64,000 bases of DNA. It comes from Apostichopus japonicus. Lineage: Eukaryota > Echinodermata > Holothuroidea > Aspidochirotida > Stichopodidae. The position numbers were made by a program, and so were the translations under genes. Position 1 is the stretch's first letter. The number at the start of each line of letters is the position of its first letter. The stretch is from positions 1,493,501-1,557,500 of the forward strand of contig NC_092579.1 in the NCBI RefSeq assembly GCF_037975245.1. Direction: 5' to 3'. This document shows positions 11,623 through 22,100 of the stretch, piece by piece. The notes under the pieces are model-generated. The model was not told the origin of the DNA. It saw only the letters and a list, made by a program, of their open reading frames with translations, and made no database searches.

Positions 11623-11794
11623 TGTTATACCCTGGATTAATGGAGGATTATCCTGATTCCTAGCGATATAACAAGAAGACAAATGCTAAGTGTTTACAGC
11701 ACATGCGGCCATATTGAACTGTTTATTTTCATCAGGTCACATGCAGGTCACAACAACTTTACCAAAATAGATGGCGTGATACTGATATATAACA
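11623..11794 (-). repeat. 3' LTR of the Ty3/gypsy element
   Basis: A 172-bp terminal repeat, TGTTATACCC to TATATAACA on the plus strand, matching 16180-16351 base for base as far as I could compare. Confidence 0.93.
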
Positions 11795-11804
11795 CTCCTT
11801 CCTA
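11795..11804 (-). other. polypurine tract of the LTR element
   Basis: On the minus strand AGGAAGGAG lies immediately upstream of the 3' LTR, the expected place for plus-strand priming. Confidence 0.65.
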
Positions 11805-11915
11805 CCAGATGATGAAACAATCAAATATTTTTCTTCATTAAACAACTCAACTTTTATTAAATCAATCAATCTTTTATCAAATCAAACAAACAAATATAAC
11901 AACTTGAGGGTATAA

Positions 11916-14900
11916 TTAAATCTCTAACCTCTTGGGTGGTCTGACAACTCTGCCTGACCTGGTTACTGTAGCTGATGGTGCAGGTGACTCTGCTACCACA
12001 ACTGGGGTTTGACCTGTGTGGACAGGACTACCAGATACTACTGGGGATGTGGTGGAAGATCCTGGCTGATCCAAGTTAGAGCTCTGCCCTAATTCCCTAG
12101 TTGTCTGAGGTACATTAACTGGAACTGGCACAACATCAGCATCCATAGGTGAGTTGATGTTTGGTTTTCCAGCCATAGCATTTGCACCAGTATCGTCAGG
12201 GATAAGATGATCTGAGTGTACAAACCTACGATTATTGCCAGGGATCCTAACAATATATGTACGAGGCCCCTTGACTTTCACTATGGTACCAGGAATCCAT
12301 CGATCCTTCCCCCCTCTAATATTTCGCACCCTCACTGGTTGATAAAGGTCAAACTGCCGCACTGATGAACTGCGGTCCCTTTGCTGTTTTGCAGCATCCT
12401 GTCTCTTTTCCACCTTCCTCTGCAGGCTAGGTTTCACTAAAGAGAGCCTAGTCCTTGGGGATCTCTTAAGAAATAACTCTGATGGAGTTTTCCCGGTAGT
12501 TGTGTTCGGGGTATTTCTAAGAGTAAATAAAACATTAGCTACCTTGTGACCCAATGTCTCCCCACTTGACTTAGTAAAAGCATTCTTGAAAGTTTGAACA
12601 TTGCGTTCTGCAAGCCCATTCGTAGCTGGATGGTATGGAGGAGTGAGAGTATGGTCCACACCATTGGACTTCAGAAAGTTCTGAAATTCCTCAGATCTAA
12701 ACTGAGGACCATTATCACTTACTAGCTGAATGGGTAACCCATAACGTGCAAAAAGTGTTCTCAACACATTAATCGTGGCAGTACTTGTTGTGGTATTCAT
12801 TGGTAATACCTCCAACCACTTTGAATGGCTATCCACCACTAGCAAGAAATTCTGACCTTTGACCTCTGCATAGTCTATGTGAACCCGCTGCCACGGCTGT
12901 GTGGCCCATGGCCATAACAGCAATGGTTCAGGGTTAGGCGCCTTCTGCACTTGTATACATTGCGTGCACAGCCTAACTTTATCCTCAATATCCTTGTCTA
13001 AACCTGGCCACCATACATAACACCTAGCAAGTGCCTTCATCCGACTCATGCCCGGATGACATTCATGAAGTTCACTCAGGATAAGCTCATGCAATTTGGA
13101 TGGAATAATTACTCTACGCCCCCAAATAAGGCATCCATCCTCCAGGGATAGCTCATCTCTGCGTGTGAAGTATGGTTGTATGGCAGGGTCAACACAATGA
13201 TTTGGCCAGCCAGATAGAGTAAACTCTAAAACTTTGGCTAAAACTGGGTCCTTGTCTGTATGTTTTGAAATTTCAGTCGCAGTAATAGGGGTTTCCATTA
13301 GGACTGTCTCAAAAACAAAATACTCCTCTGGGTCACCACTAGAGGCTTCCCCAACTGGGAGTCTGCTGAGCAAATCTGCATTTGCATTCTTTGCAGAAGA
13401 GCGGTACTCAATATTGTACTGATATGCGGACAATAACACTGCCCATCTCTGCATCCGAGCTGCCGCCAAAGCCGGGATACCATGTTTTGGTCCGAAGATC
13501 TTAGTCAACGGTTGGTGATCTGTGATAAGTGTGAAATTAGTGCCATACAAATACAAGTGGAATTTCTTGATCCCAAAAATAATGGCAAGAGCCTCTTTTT
13601 CGATTTGGGCATAATTCTTTTCGGTCTGACTCAATGTCCTAGAGGCATATGCTATGGGGCGATCTGAACCATCTGGATATCGATGGCCCAAAACAGCTCC
13701 AAGTCCACATGGACTAGCATCCACACTCAACACTAGAGGTTTATTTGGATCAAAATGGGTGAGCACCTGATTACTAGCTAAAGCATTCTTTGCATTAACA
13801 AAAGCTTGCTCACAGTCATCACTCCAGACCCAATTAATGTTGTGTTGCAGTAGGGCATACAATGGTTGCATCTGAGAAGAGAGATTCCTTACAAATTTGC
13901 CATAATAGTTCACCATGCCCAGAAAGGACTTCAATTCAGATACATTGGTTGGTCGAGGTGCCTTTTGTATGGCCTCGATTTTGTCCTGCAAAGGGCTCAC
14001 ACCTTCACTGGTGAGCTCATGACCAAGATACCTGATCTTTGATTTCATGAATTGACATTTTGTGCCATTCAGCCGAACATTGTGCATGTTTAACCTCGCA
14101 AACACTGCTTCGAGGGCCTTAAGGTGACTATTCTCATTCTCAGTTGCAATCAAGATATCATCTATGTAACAAAATACATTGTCTAATCCAGATAATATTT
14201 TGTCCATCGTTTCCTGGAAAATAGCTGGTGCAGTTTTCACCCCATAACACAAACGTTTTGGTGACAGTAACCCCTTATGTGTATTCATTACTAGGAGCCT
14301 AGCTGATTCGTCATCAAGAAACAGCTGATTGAAGGCACCAGATAAATCAAGCACTGAAAATACCTTAGGGTGTGTACTTCCCTGTGCCAGTTTTGCAAAT
14401 AAATCATTAGTATTTGGTAATTTGTATCCCTCATCTTCAATACAATCATTCAAAGCTTTGTAGTCTCCACATACTCTTATTTCACCGTTTCCCTTCTGTA
14501 CATGCACAACTGGTGAGGCCCATTCACTATAGTTGACTTGGGTAACTATATCATTCTTGATAAGTTTCTCATATTCATTTTCCACCTTTGACAACAATGA
14601 GTAAGGCACTGGCCTACTCTTTTGGTATTTGGGTCTACTTTTTGCTTTCACCCTCAACCTAGCAGAGAATCCCTTAATACCCATTTCACTTGATGAGAAT
14701 ATTTTCTGATTTTGACTCAACAAATTTTCCAAGGTTGGTGACACAGGATTCCCCAAATTTTGGATTCCAACCTTTGCTGGTTTTGGCTCAGATACCACAA
14801 AAATATTCTCCCAGTCCAGTTTGATTTTACTCAAGTGGTCTCTGCCGAAAAGGGATGGACGGCTTCCCTTGACAACCAATAAATCCATCCTACAACTAGT

Positions 14901-16118
14901 ACCTCCATACTTTGCCGTGACTACAATACTCCCTATCACAGGCACCTTTTCACCTGAATAGCCACGTAGGGTTATATTGGTATCCTTTATGGGGTAATGG
15001 GCCAAACTGGACTTGTACACATGCTCCGAAATGGTGGAACGAGCCGCACCGGTGTCAATTTCCATGGTTATTGGAACATTAGTGTCCCCTACCACTAACG
15101 TAATCAAATACGGCTTATTGGTCTTTACACCTGATAATGTATGATATAAACCATAATGTAAATCACTTTCATCAGTATTAACACTATCTACATACTGTTC
15201 ATTAGTGTCCTTATTACTAGAACTAACGTTAGGCTCACCATCCTCCATAGGCCTATAGCTAGTTGAGACGGAGTGGTTGCGGTGACCCCCTGTCCTCGTC
15301 TGATTCTGCGAACTTTTCTGGCTTTGAGGTCCCTTAGCCCCAGATCGGCAAGCTCTTTGAATATGACCCTTCTTCCCGCACGAATGACAGTTTACCTCGC
15401 GAAACCTGCAATCATCGGGCTTGTGGTTGCTTCCCCCGCAGCGATAGCATGATTGTGCACTGTTAGCTTGCCAGGGTTGCTGATTAGGCCTATTGTGCTT
15501 GTCGTTGTTTCTATTAGTCCCCTGACCCCTTCGTCCTTGACCTTGAGGGCTCCGCCAATTCAATCTGTTTGTACTCACAGAACTTCCTGCATCGATATGT
15601 TCCCTTGTTGCTATGCCAGCCATTTCGTCTGCAAGACACTTGGTTTTAGCTTTGTCAAACGTCAGATCAGCGGTTGAGAGTAGCTGCGTTTGAGTTTTCA
15701 CAAATCTTGTGTGCAGCCCCGAGACCAGTCTGTCTCGCAGTGCCTCCAGTAGAAATGCGTTGAAATCGCAATGGGTTGCTAAGTTCTTCAAGCGAACAAT
15801 AAAGTCTGCAACTGACTCGGTTTCAGACTGTGAAGCAGCCCAAAATTTAAAACGTTCAGCGATCACGATCGGTTTCGGTGAAAAATGTCCTTTCAGGATG
15901 GTTTTCAGATGCGCGTACGTCTGTGTACACGGCTTGTCTGGGCTACATACCGTTTTCAAGAGCTTGAAAGTCTCAGCGCCCACCATAGCGAGAAAAAAAT
16001 TAGCCTGTCTCGCCTCGGCAATATCGTTTGCCACTATAAAGGCATCGCAGCGATCTGCGTAATCTTCGAAGCTTTCGACTGTGTTGTCAAACGGCCCGAT
16101 ATTCCCGTAAACTGCCAT
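11916..16118 (-). CDS. Ty3/gypsy Gag-Pol polyprotein, 1400 aa
   Basis: A single open frame. Residues 1 to about 220 are Gag-like. Two CCHC zinc knuckles follow at 224-237 and 244-257. An aspartic protease has DTGA at 355-358. The reverse transcriptase spans about 490-700 with YIDD at 651-654. The RNase H spans about 790-915 with D800 and D867. The integrase has a zinc-binding HHCC-type region (H1018, H1021, C1051, C1054) and a catalytic triad D1082, D1135 and E1171, the last two 36 apart as in DD35E. A basic, chromodomain-free tail ends at 1400. Gag and Pol are fused with no frameshift or stop between them. The start at 16118 lies about 40 nt after the primer-binding site. All key residues are present, so the protein looks intact. 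Whether it is expressed cannot be seen here. Confidence 0.93.
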   Translation of the reverse strand: MAVYGNIGPFDNTVESFEDYADRCDAFIVANDIAEARQANFFLAMVGAETFKLLKTVCSPDKPCTQTYAHLKTILKGHFSPKPIVIAERFKFWAASQSETESVADFIVRLKNLATHCDFNAFLLEALRDRLVSGLHTRFVKTQTQLLSTADLTFDKAKTKCLADEMAGIATREHIDAGSSVSTNRLNWRSPQGQGRRGQGTNRNNDKHNRPNQQPWQANSAQSCYRCGGSNHKPDDCRFREVNCHSCGKKGHIQRACRSGAKGPQSQKSSQNQTRTGGHRNHSVSTSYRPMEDGEPNVSSSNKDTNEQYVDSVNTDESDLHYGLYHTLSGVKTNKPYLITLVVGDTNVPITMEIDTGAARSTISEHVYKSSLAHYPIKDTNITLRGYSGEKVPVIGSIVVTAKYGGTSCRMDLLVVKGSRPSLFGRDHLSKIKLDWENIFVVSEPKPAKVGIQNLGNPVSPTLENLLSQNQKIFSSSEMGIKGFSARLRVKAKSRPKYQKSRPVPYSLLSKVENEYEKLIKNDIVTQVNYSEWASPVVHVQKGNGEIRVCGDYKALNDCIEDEGYKLPNTNDLFAKLAQGSTHPKVFSVLDLSGAFNQLFLDDESARLLVMNTHKGLLSPKRLCYGVKTAPAIFQETMDKILSGLDNVFCYIDDILIATENENSHLKALEAVFARLNMHNVRLNGTKCQFMKSKIRYLGHELTSEGVSPLQDKIEAIQKAPRPTNVSELKSFLGMVNYYGKFVRNLSSQMQPLYALLQHNINWVWSDDCEQAFVNAKNALASNQVLTHFDPNKPLVLSVDASPCGLGAVLGHRYPDGSDRPIAYASRTLSQTEKNYAQIEKEALAIIFGIKKFHLYLYGTNFTLITDHQPLTKIFGPKHGIPALAAARMQRWAVLLSAYQYNIEYRSSAKNANADLLSRLPVGEASSGDPEEYFVFETVLMETPITATEISKHTDKDPVLAKVLEFTLSGWPNHCVDPAIQPYFTRRDELSLEDGCLIWGRRVIIPSKLHELILSELHECHPGMSRMKALARCYVWWPGLDKDIEDKVRLCTQCIQVQKAPNPEPLLLWPWATQPWQRVHIDYAEVKGQNFLLVVDSHSKWLEVLPMNTTTSTATINVLRTLFARYGLPIQLVSDNGPQFRSEEFQNFLKSNGVDHTLTPPYHPATNGLAERNVQTFKNAFTKSSGETLGHKVANVLFTLRNTPNTTTGKTPSELFLKRSPRTRLSLVKPSLQRKVEKRQDAAKQQRDRSSSVRQFDLYQPVRVRNIRGGKDRWIPGTIVKVKGPRTYIVRIPGNNRRFVHSDHLIPDDTGANAMAGKPNINSPMDADVVPVPVNVPQTTRELGQSSNLDQPGSSTTSPVVSGSPVHTGQTPVVVAESPAPSATVTRSGRVVRPPKRLEI

Positions 16119-16158
16119 GTTTACAATACAGAAATATTCTGGGTTATATTATAGGTTC

Positions 16159-16176
16159 TTCCTTAGTTCGTCGCCA
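16159..16176 (-). other. primer-binding site of the LTR element
   Basis: Minus-strand TGGCGACGAACTAAGG starts 3 nt inside the 5' LTR. TGG is the complement of a tRNA 3' CCA end. I did not identify which tRNA it matches. Confidence 0.6.
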
Positions 16177-16179
16177 GTT

Positions 16180-16351
16180 TGTTATACCCTGGATTAATGG
16201 AGGATTATCCTGATTCCTAGCGATATAACAAGAAGACAAATGCTAAGTGTTTACAGCACATGCGGCCATATTGAACTGTTTATTTTCATCAGGTCACATG
16301 CAGGTCACAACAACTTTACCAAAATAGATGGCGTGATACTGATATATAACA
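16180..16351 (-). repeat. 5' LTR of the Ty3/gypsy element
   Basis: A 172-bp copy of the LTR at 11623-11794. ATCTC follows directly at 16352-16356 as the right target duplication. Confidence 0.93.
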
Positions 16352-16923
16352 ATCTCAACTGGGGAAAGCATATTCAAAATGTGTGTAACAAAGGAAATAG
16401 GATATTGGGAGTTCTTCGTAGAAACTTATCCCCCTGTTCGAAGGATGCAAAATTGGCTGCCTATAAAGGTCTCCTCCTGCCAGTATTGGAATATGCCAGT
16501 TCTGTCTGGGATCCCCACCAAGCTTTCTTGCAGCACAACCTCGAAAACATTCAGAGGCGTGCAGCCCGTTTCATCGCTTCAGATTATTCAAGAGAGCCTG
16601 GCTCTGTCTCATCTCTGTTACGGGACCTAAACCTGGTGCCCTTGGCAGAGAGGCGCAGACAAAGTAGAATCATCTTATTTGCTAAGGGCATCTATGGTCA
16701 GGCTCAGATCCCTATTGACTGCCTAAGAAAGCCTCTGCGTAGGAGTCGGAACATGCATGATATGCATTTCTGCCAGCTGTATGCCAGTACAAATTGCTAT
16801 AAGTATAGTTTTTTTCCAAATACAATTAGGGATTGGAATAGTCTGCCTTCAGACCTCATTAGTAGTTCCAGTGGTTCTGTGAATCCTGTCACTTATATCA
16901 GTACTCGGGTCAGATCTAATTAA
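16352..16923 (+). CDS. CR1-type LINE polyprotein, C-terminal part
   Basis: Continuation of the frame broken at 11622. It begins just after the LTR with the duplicated ATCTC and runs to a TAA at 16921-16923. It encodes the RT thumb and C-terminal region seen in CR1/L2 LINEs, with motifs such as LPVLEYASSVWDP and IQRRAARFI (family knowledge). Before the LTR insertion the LINE protein would have been about 1150 residues with no other visible defect, so it was probably intact when hit. Confidence 0.9.
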
Positions 16924-17009
16924 TTACTCTCTTGACGTGTGTGTGGTGAGATATTGTCCCTTTTTGCGGATGTGTCACCGTATCGAAGACGAAGACGAAG
17001 ACGAAGAAA
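16924..17009 (+). mobile_element. LINE 3' tail with (GAAGAC)n
   Basis: A short 3' untranslated region after the LINE stop ends in about four copies of a hexamer GAAGAC at 16985-17007. Short terminal hexamer-type repeats are usual at CR1/L2 3' ends, so I take this as the LINE terminus. Confidence 0.65.
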
Positions 17010-18928
17010 CATATGTAGAATTGTTGCAAAATCTACCTACCTGCCCGTTTTACTTAATAACACGTCATTAGAAACAGAGATGTACACAAACATCTCCCAC
17101 AGGCGACCACAAGACCTAGGCCTACTCTAATGTTAAGGTTGTGGCCTATCCTACTATAATGTAGGGTAGGCGTACACTAATATAATGTAGGGTATAGGCC
17201 TATCCTACTATAACGTAGGGTGTAGGCCTATATCCTACTATAATGTAGGGTATATGCCTATCCTACTGTATATGCGGTGTAATGTATAAGTGTGACAGTG
17301 TTTCCTACGACTTAAAAATCGTGTTACTCATGTGCCGACCTATAGGCCTACTCTTGATTATGTCATGTTTGTGCTCTACCAGAGGAGCACTTCTTTCTCC
17401 AAGGGCAGGAGACTTCTCCCCTTTATCACTTCCCCAGGTCGCACATTCCACCTTCAACATTTTGTCCCCGATTCCTGCTTACAAAATATGGTCACCTAGT
17501 ATACACTGCATAGAGTCATCAGGGTATACCAATTCAACAGATTTGATATATCAATATATTATAATAACTGTAAGGTTTATGACGGTGAAATTATAATTGA
17601 GAAAAGTTTTAGGTGTGGAATGAGACTCAGTGCATATTCCAACTGCGTTAATCAGACTGGTTTACTGCCTACTGGATTATAAATATAAAATCATGGACCT
17701 TCTGACAATTGGAGGATTAACACATGCTGTGACACTAATTAATATACCAATAATAATAATAAGATATTTGTACTCGATTCTGCAGGTGATGGGAAATGCT
17801 ACTCAGTCCAATTTCTAAAAAAAAAGAAAGAGAAAAGGGTGGTATCAGAAGTTTAAAGATTGATTTCTCATATTTTATTTTCAGTTTACCCTTGAATCGA
17901 GCTAAATCGTACATTTTCACAAGTACTAGAAAGAATTTTGTATTTCGTCAAATACGAAAGAACACGTAATTGCTTCAAAGTAATTAATAACCATCAATAA
18001 AGTTACTCATGACATATATTATCGGCAATTAATTAATATCCCTACCCAGTATGGAGTCATCCATTACATTAATCCACTGATTTGAATCTATCAAGACAGG
18101 ATAATAAAACTTTTATCGCAGTTGTAATAAATTATGATTTATTGGGTATTCACAGGCAATGTCAATATTGTGTCTTATAACTAGCCAACTATAGGACTTA
18201 AAATAGCTGTCGCTATAATATTTCATTTCTTGACAGATCCATTCTTATGTTGTACAGTATGATCTGTTCGAAGTTCATAAAGATGTATCATTTGTTTAGT
18301 CTAAAAAGTCTAAACTCTCCTGGTGCTAGTTTTTTTTTTCTTCAATTGACTACAATATTATATGCAAAGAAGGATAGGCTTGGTTCTTCGCCTAACAAAG
18401 TATGGCAGGCTAGGTCTCTAGGCTATGTTGGTGTTTGGTTTCAAAAGCAACAGGTTTCTCATGATTTAAACATGTTAAAATAGTAATGCAACAGACTACA
18501 GCAAACCATACTCAACACGTGGCAAAGCATAGGCCTACCTTACAAATTTATTGATTTACCAAGTGTGCCTCATGCATGTGTTTGGAGCTGAGGATCTTCT
18601 GGAAAACAGTTCAAAACATTAACTTTTAGTTTTGTATACTTCAATTGGAATAAATTGAAGAGCACAAACCGATGGCATGGTGTTCGTAAGCTGTGCAGAA
18701 TTATATGTTTGTCTTGTCTTTCCCCGTACCGTGTACTGTTTATTCTTAATCATCACAAATGGTGGTATCACTTCAGTGAACCATCTTAACTTGCAACTAT
18801 AGGCAACCGATCAGCCAATCATGGTTAGTCTATATAGAGCTATAGTATTGTCTAAAGTAATGTTGGCTTCACTAATTTTCTAAAAAAACTCTAATCCTAA
18901 TACTATATATATTTATTTCTCCAACTAT
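17010..18928. other. intergenic, with a short-unit repeat near its start
   Basis: At about 17130-17280 an imperfect 26-32-bp unit (CCTACTATAATGTAGGGTA) occurs about five times in tandem. TATAATGTAGGG and GGCCTA alternate in it. Downstream I see no gene or other feature, only AT-rich sequence. Confidence 0.5.
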
Positions 18929-19192
18929 AGCTGTACGGAAATATCTTCAATCATTCATAATTTGGAAAAAGGTTCAGCGGCTGGGACTGACGGTATAACT
19001 GTCAATATACTTCGTTCTTTCAGAAATCTTCTTGAACCGCTCACCTATATGTGCAACCCTTCTCTCTCTAGTGGTATTGTTCCTTGCAGTATGAAAGTTG
19101 CTAGAATAACGCCTGTTTTCAAAACTGGTGATCCCTCGGTACTTTCAAACTACCGACCAATCCCGTTTAGTTTAATAGATGTATATTCATGA
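18929..19192 (+). pseudogene. reverse-transcriptase fragment of a LINE (CR1/Jockey type)
   Basis: About 87 residues in one frame carry the conserved start of a non-LTR RT: GSAAGTDGI, then a stretch ending in ARITPVFKTGDPSVLSNYRP, the classic NYRPI block. The frame stops right after this block and no endonuclease or FADD motif follows. It is a decayed 5'- and 3'-truncated copy, not the LINE at 8.7 kb. Confidence 0.8.
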
Positions 19193-22100
19193 GATATACT
19201 GTCTGTTTATTCTAGTATGTTACTGATAGGGCATTTTGATATATAACCCCATCGTATTCCCCATAAAGATTGGCAGCAATTTCCTAAAAAGTTTGTCCTT
19301 TTTTTTAATATGGAAGCAAATCACACACTACCGGTGAGTTGTCACCTATCAGTGTGAAGTGCATGAGTTAAGGATGGTTGTCTGTCTAAAGTAAACTCAA
19401 CCAGTCTAGCCTTCGGCGGGGAAAAGACAATTAATGTAGCCTGGACGACAGTATCATGTATGCGATACCATAGGGGTGACTAATCTTTATAGAAATCGCA
19501 AGAGTTTATTGAAGTTCCAATGAAAGGGAAGTTTAGTCTCAAATGATCCAGAATTTATCTGAATCCGTCAAGATACTTTCCCGCAGACATTCATAATGTG
19601 TTATGTACATGGAGGACGTTCGGGTGGGGTAAGGTTGGGTGGGTTGGAATTGGGTGCAGGTTGAGGGGTAGACCTTTTTCAGAAACGGTTCGATCGAAGT
19701 ACTACCACTAGCTGTGAAAACGTTTAGGCTACAATGATCATTAAAATATTCTCCAAGTATTATGTGTGTACCATGCCGAGGGGTGGGGGTGGGTGGGATG
19801 GGGGTAGGGAGCAGGTACAAACAGTCGGGGAAGGAGATCCATCGATCGTTGATGCACCTTGGGTCATCAGAAGAGAGATCAAGAACAAAACAATCTTGCT
19901 GTAAGGGTACTTTTACACTTTTGTGGCGATTTGCCGTGAAGGATTGTCTTTTTGTTTTGTTTACAGTTATGGTCAACTGAATTACTCACGTACTCTAATG
20001 TTAAATGATAGGACCAAAATATCAATTTTATATATATTGTTAGGACATATCGTGAAAATTATGATATTATCCTGATGGCTTTACCAAGGCTAGATTTGGA
20101 TATCATAGAGGAAAATGGAAGAATTTGTAACAATGACAAGAGAATTCAAGATATGAAGAATATCATACTATGTATTTCATATGACCTTTGCCATTCTGTT
20201 CGGTCACATTCGTTTTATACATATGTAAACGAGTGTCCAACATAATTATTAAAGGTGATCAGTATGGCCTTAATTATTCTAGAAAAAGTCAAATTATGGT
20301 CGCTCAGTTTCAAGACTTCTTCAATATAGCTTTGTACTGACACAATGAAAGCATGTACCCTAACTGTGTCATCGACTTGTCTAGTGTATCCCTTCTCTGT
20401 GTACTTTGTGGAAAATCGGTAAAACTTTACCATTTTAAATTTGGAGGTACTAATGGAGGTCTTTTGACCGAGGCTTCTTGATTTTTATATCAGAATGTCG
20501 GAAGAATGATAAAATCTGCATTGTTTATTAAAGTAATATCAAGGTTATAAAACTTAGATTAATTTGTTTTGTTTGTAAAATTCATTCATTTTAATGAAAA
20601 TTAAAAAGAGGGTAAATACTTAAAGTGGCTCTTGCTACAGTTTTGCAGTGAATTTGTAACTCTATCCAACTTATACATGATTGTTCGAACAACTTTGACA
20701 TACTTGTTGACTGTCCAGTTGAGGATAAAACCTTATACAAGAGAAACCTCTTAACGATGATGTAATGGAGGCCGCCCATATGGGTAGGTGAAACATCCGC
20801 TTACTCTTTTATCTCGAAATCAAGTGAAGAAATGTCATTTGCGTAAGGAAACTTCCAAAGAGATAAAGCACCTTATTGCTGCCCCTTTGACACTCCTATT
20901 AACGATAATTGTGCGCAGCTTGCGTCAAGAGAGGAAGGGAAAGGATATCCAGTACGGTAAGCCTTTTCCGATCTAACTCATCAAATATTCACAACAACTC
21001 CGTTTCTTGCTAATTCCAGGTGAAATCACTTTGTTTTTTCAACAAGATCTGATACTCATTCAGGAAAATAAATCAATCCTAAACTTAAACAAATCCCCAA
21101 AACAGTAGAAATATTTGTCTATAAATTTTCAAAGCAATTTCAACAACTCGCAGAAGTAGCTCTCAGGGAAAGGATTGTGAACAAAGTTTCAACCAATTCT
21201 GCATATTTTCTCTTCCCCCTCCCCCCCCTCAAAAAAAAAAATTGCTAAAGTGGAGCAAAGCAATAACAATACACTGCTCACTTGTTCTGAATAGAATTAT
21301 TTTCCACTTTGTGCAATTTTTGAACTTCAAAGACGGTTCTAAGATTATAACAGACAATCTCCAATTTCATGGCAAGTGTTTTCTTTTACATATAAATTCC
21401 CTTTGTGTCTTTGAGTCGACCGAAGTATTTCCCAAAAGAAGGTTTTCTCTTCCATCAAACCAAGACGTCATGGTTTTCCTATTCTTCAATTTTTTTCCTT
21501 CACCAAAATGAAGACTAATGAGCGAAATGACTAATTAATGATTTCGTGCAGATTGTCATAAATGTCAATGCCCAGACACTTCTTCATCTTAGCGCCATAA
21601 TTGCGAATAATCTTAAACCAAATCAGAAAGATTTACCTCCTCTTCTTCATAGTTGGAAGTGAAAGTTCTCTAATTTGTGTCTGCACGGTTATTATGTACG
21701 GTGGCTCTGAAGGGACAAACTAGAGGCAGATTGACTGTGCCATGATAACATCGCATCTCAACAATTTTATCCTTTTTGTCATGATGTCATTTTTAGTGTT
21801 ACTTTGACAAGACTAAACAATACCATGTTTAGATGTGTTGTAAAGTTTAGTATATAACAAAGCATCTTGACCACTAAACAATTATTGTTCAAATGTTAGT
21901 AGTTCTAGGTTAACAAGTCAACAGATATTTTAAATGTTTTGGCATATTATCAGTTTGACCATATCTTAATTCCCTGAGATAATGCAGCAACTTCATAATT
22001 GGGCAAAGTTAATCCAGATATGTAAATAAACAATGTGATATATAAATATATTATGTAAAGGTCAGCAACTTGAAATAAATATACAAACTTGTTGTTATAC

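Larger units (their letters stand above)
11623..16351 (-). mobile_element. complete Ty3/gypsy LTR retrotransposon inserted in the LINE
   Basis: The 4729-bp element has two 172-bp LTRs (11623-11794 and 16180-16351), each starting TG and ending CA. They look identical when read side by side. It is flanked by the 5-bp duplication ATCTC. Coding is on the minus strand, so the 5' LTR is at 16180-16351. A primer-binding site starting TGGCGACG lies 3 nt inside it, and a purine tract lies against the 3' LTR. One long gag-pol frame fills the interior and there is no env-like frame. Identical LTRs and an open frame indicate a recent insertion. Domain order and the K02A2.6-like integrase suggest the Mag branch of Ty3/gypsy (inference). 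Confidence 0.93.

Noticed and set aside
11623-16351. Endogenous retrovirus with envelope gene
   Set aside because: Only gag-pol is present; there is no room or frame for an env between pol and the 3' LTR.
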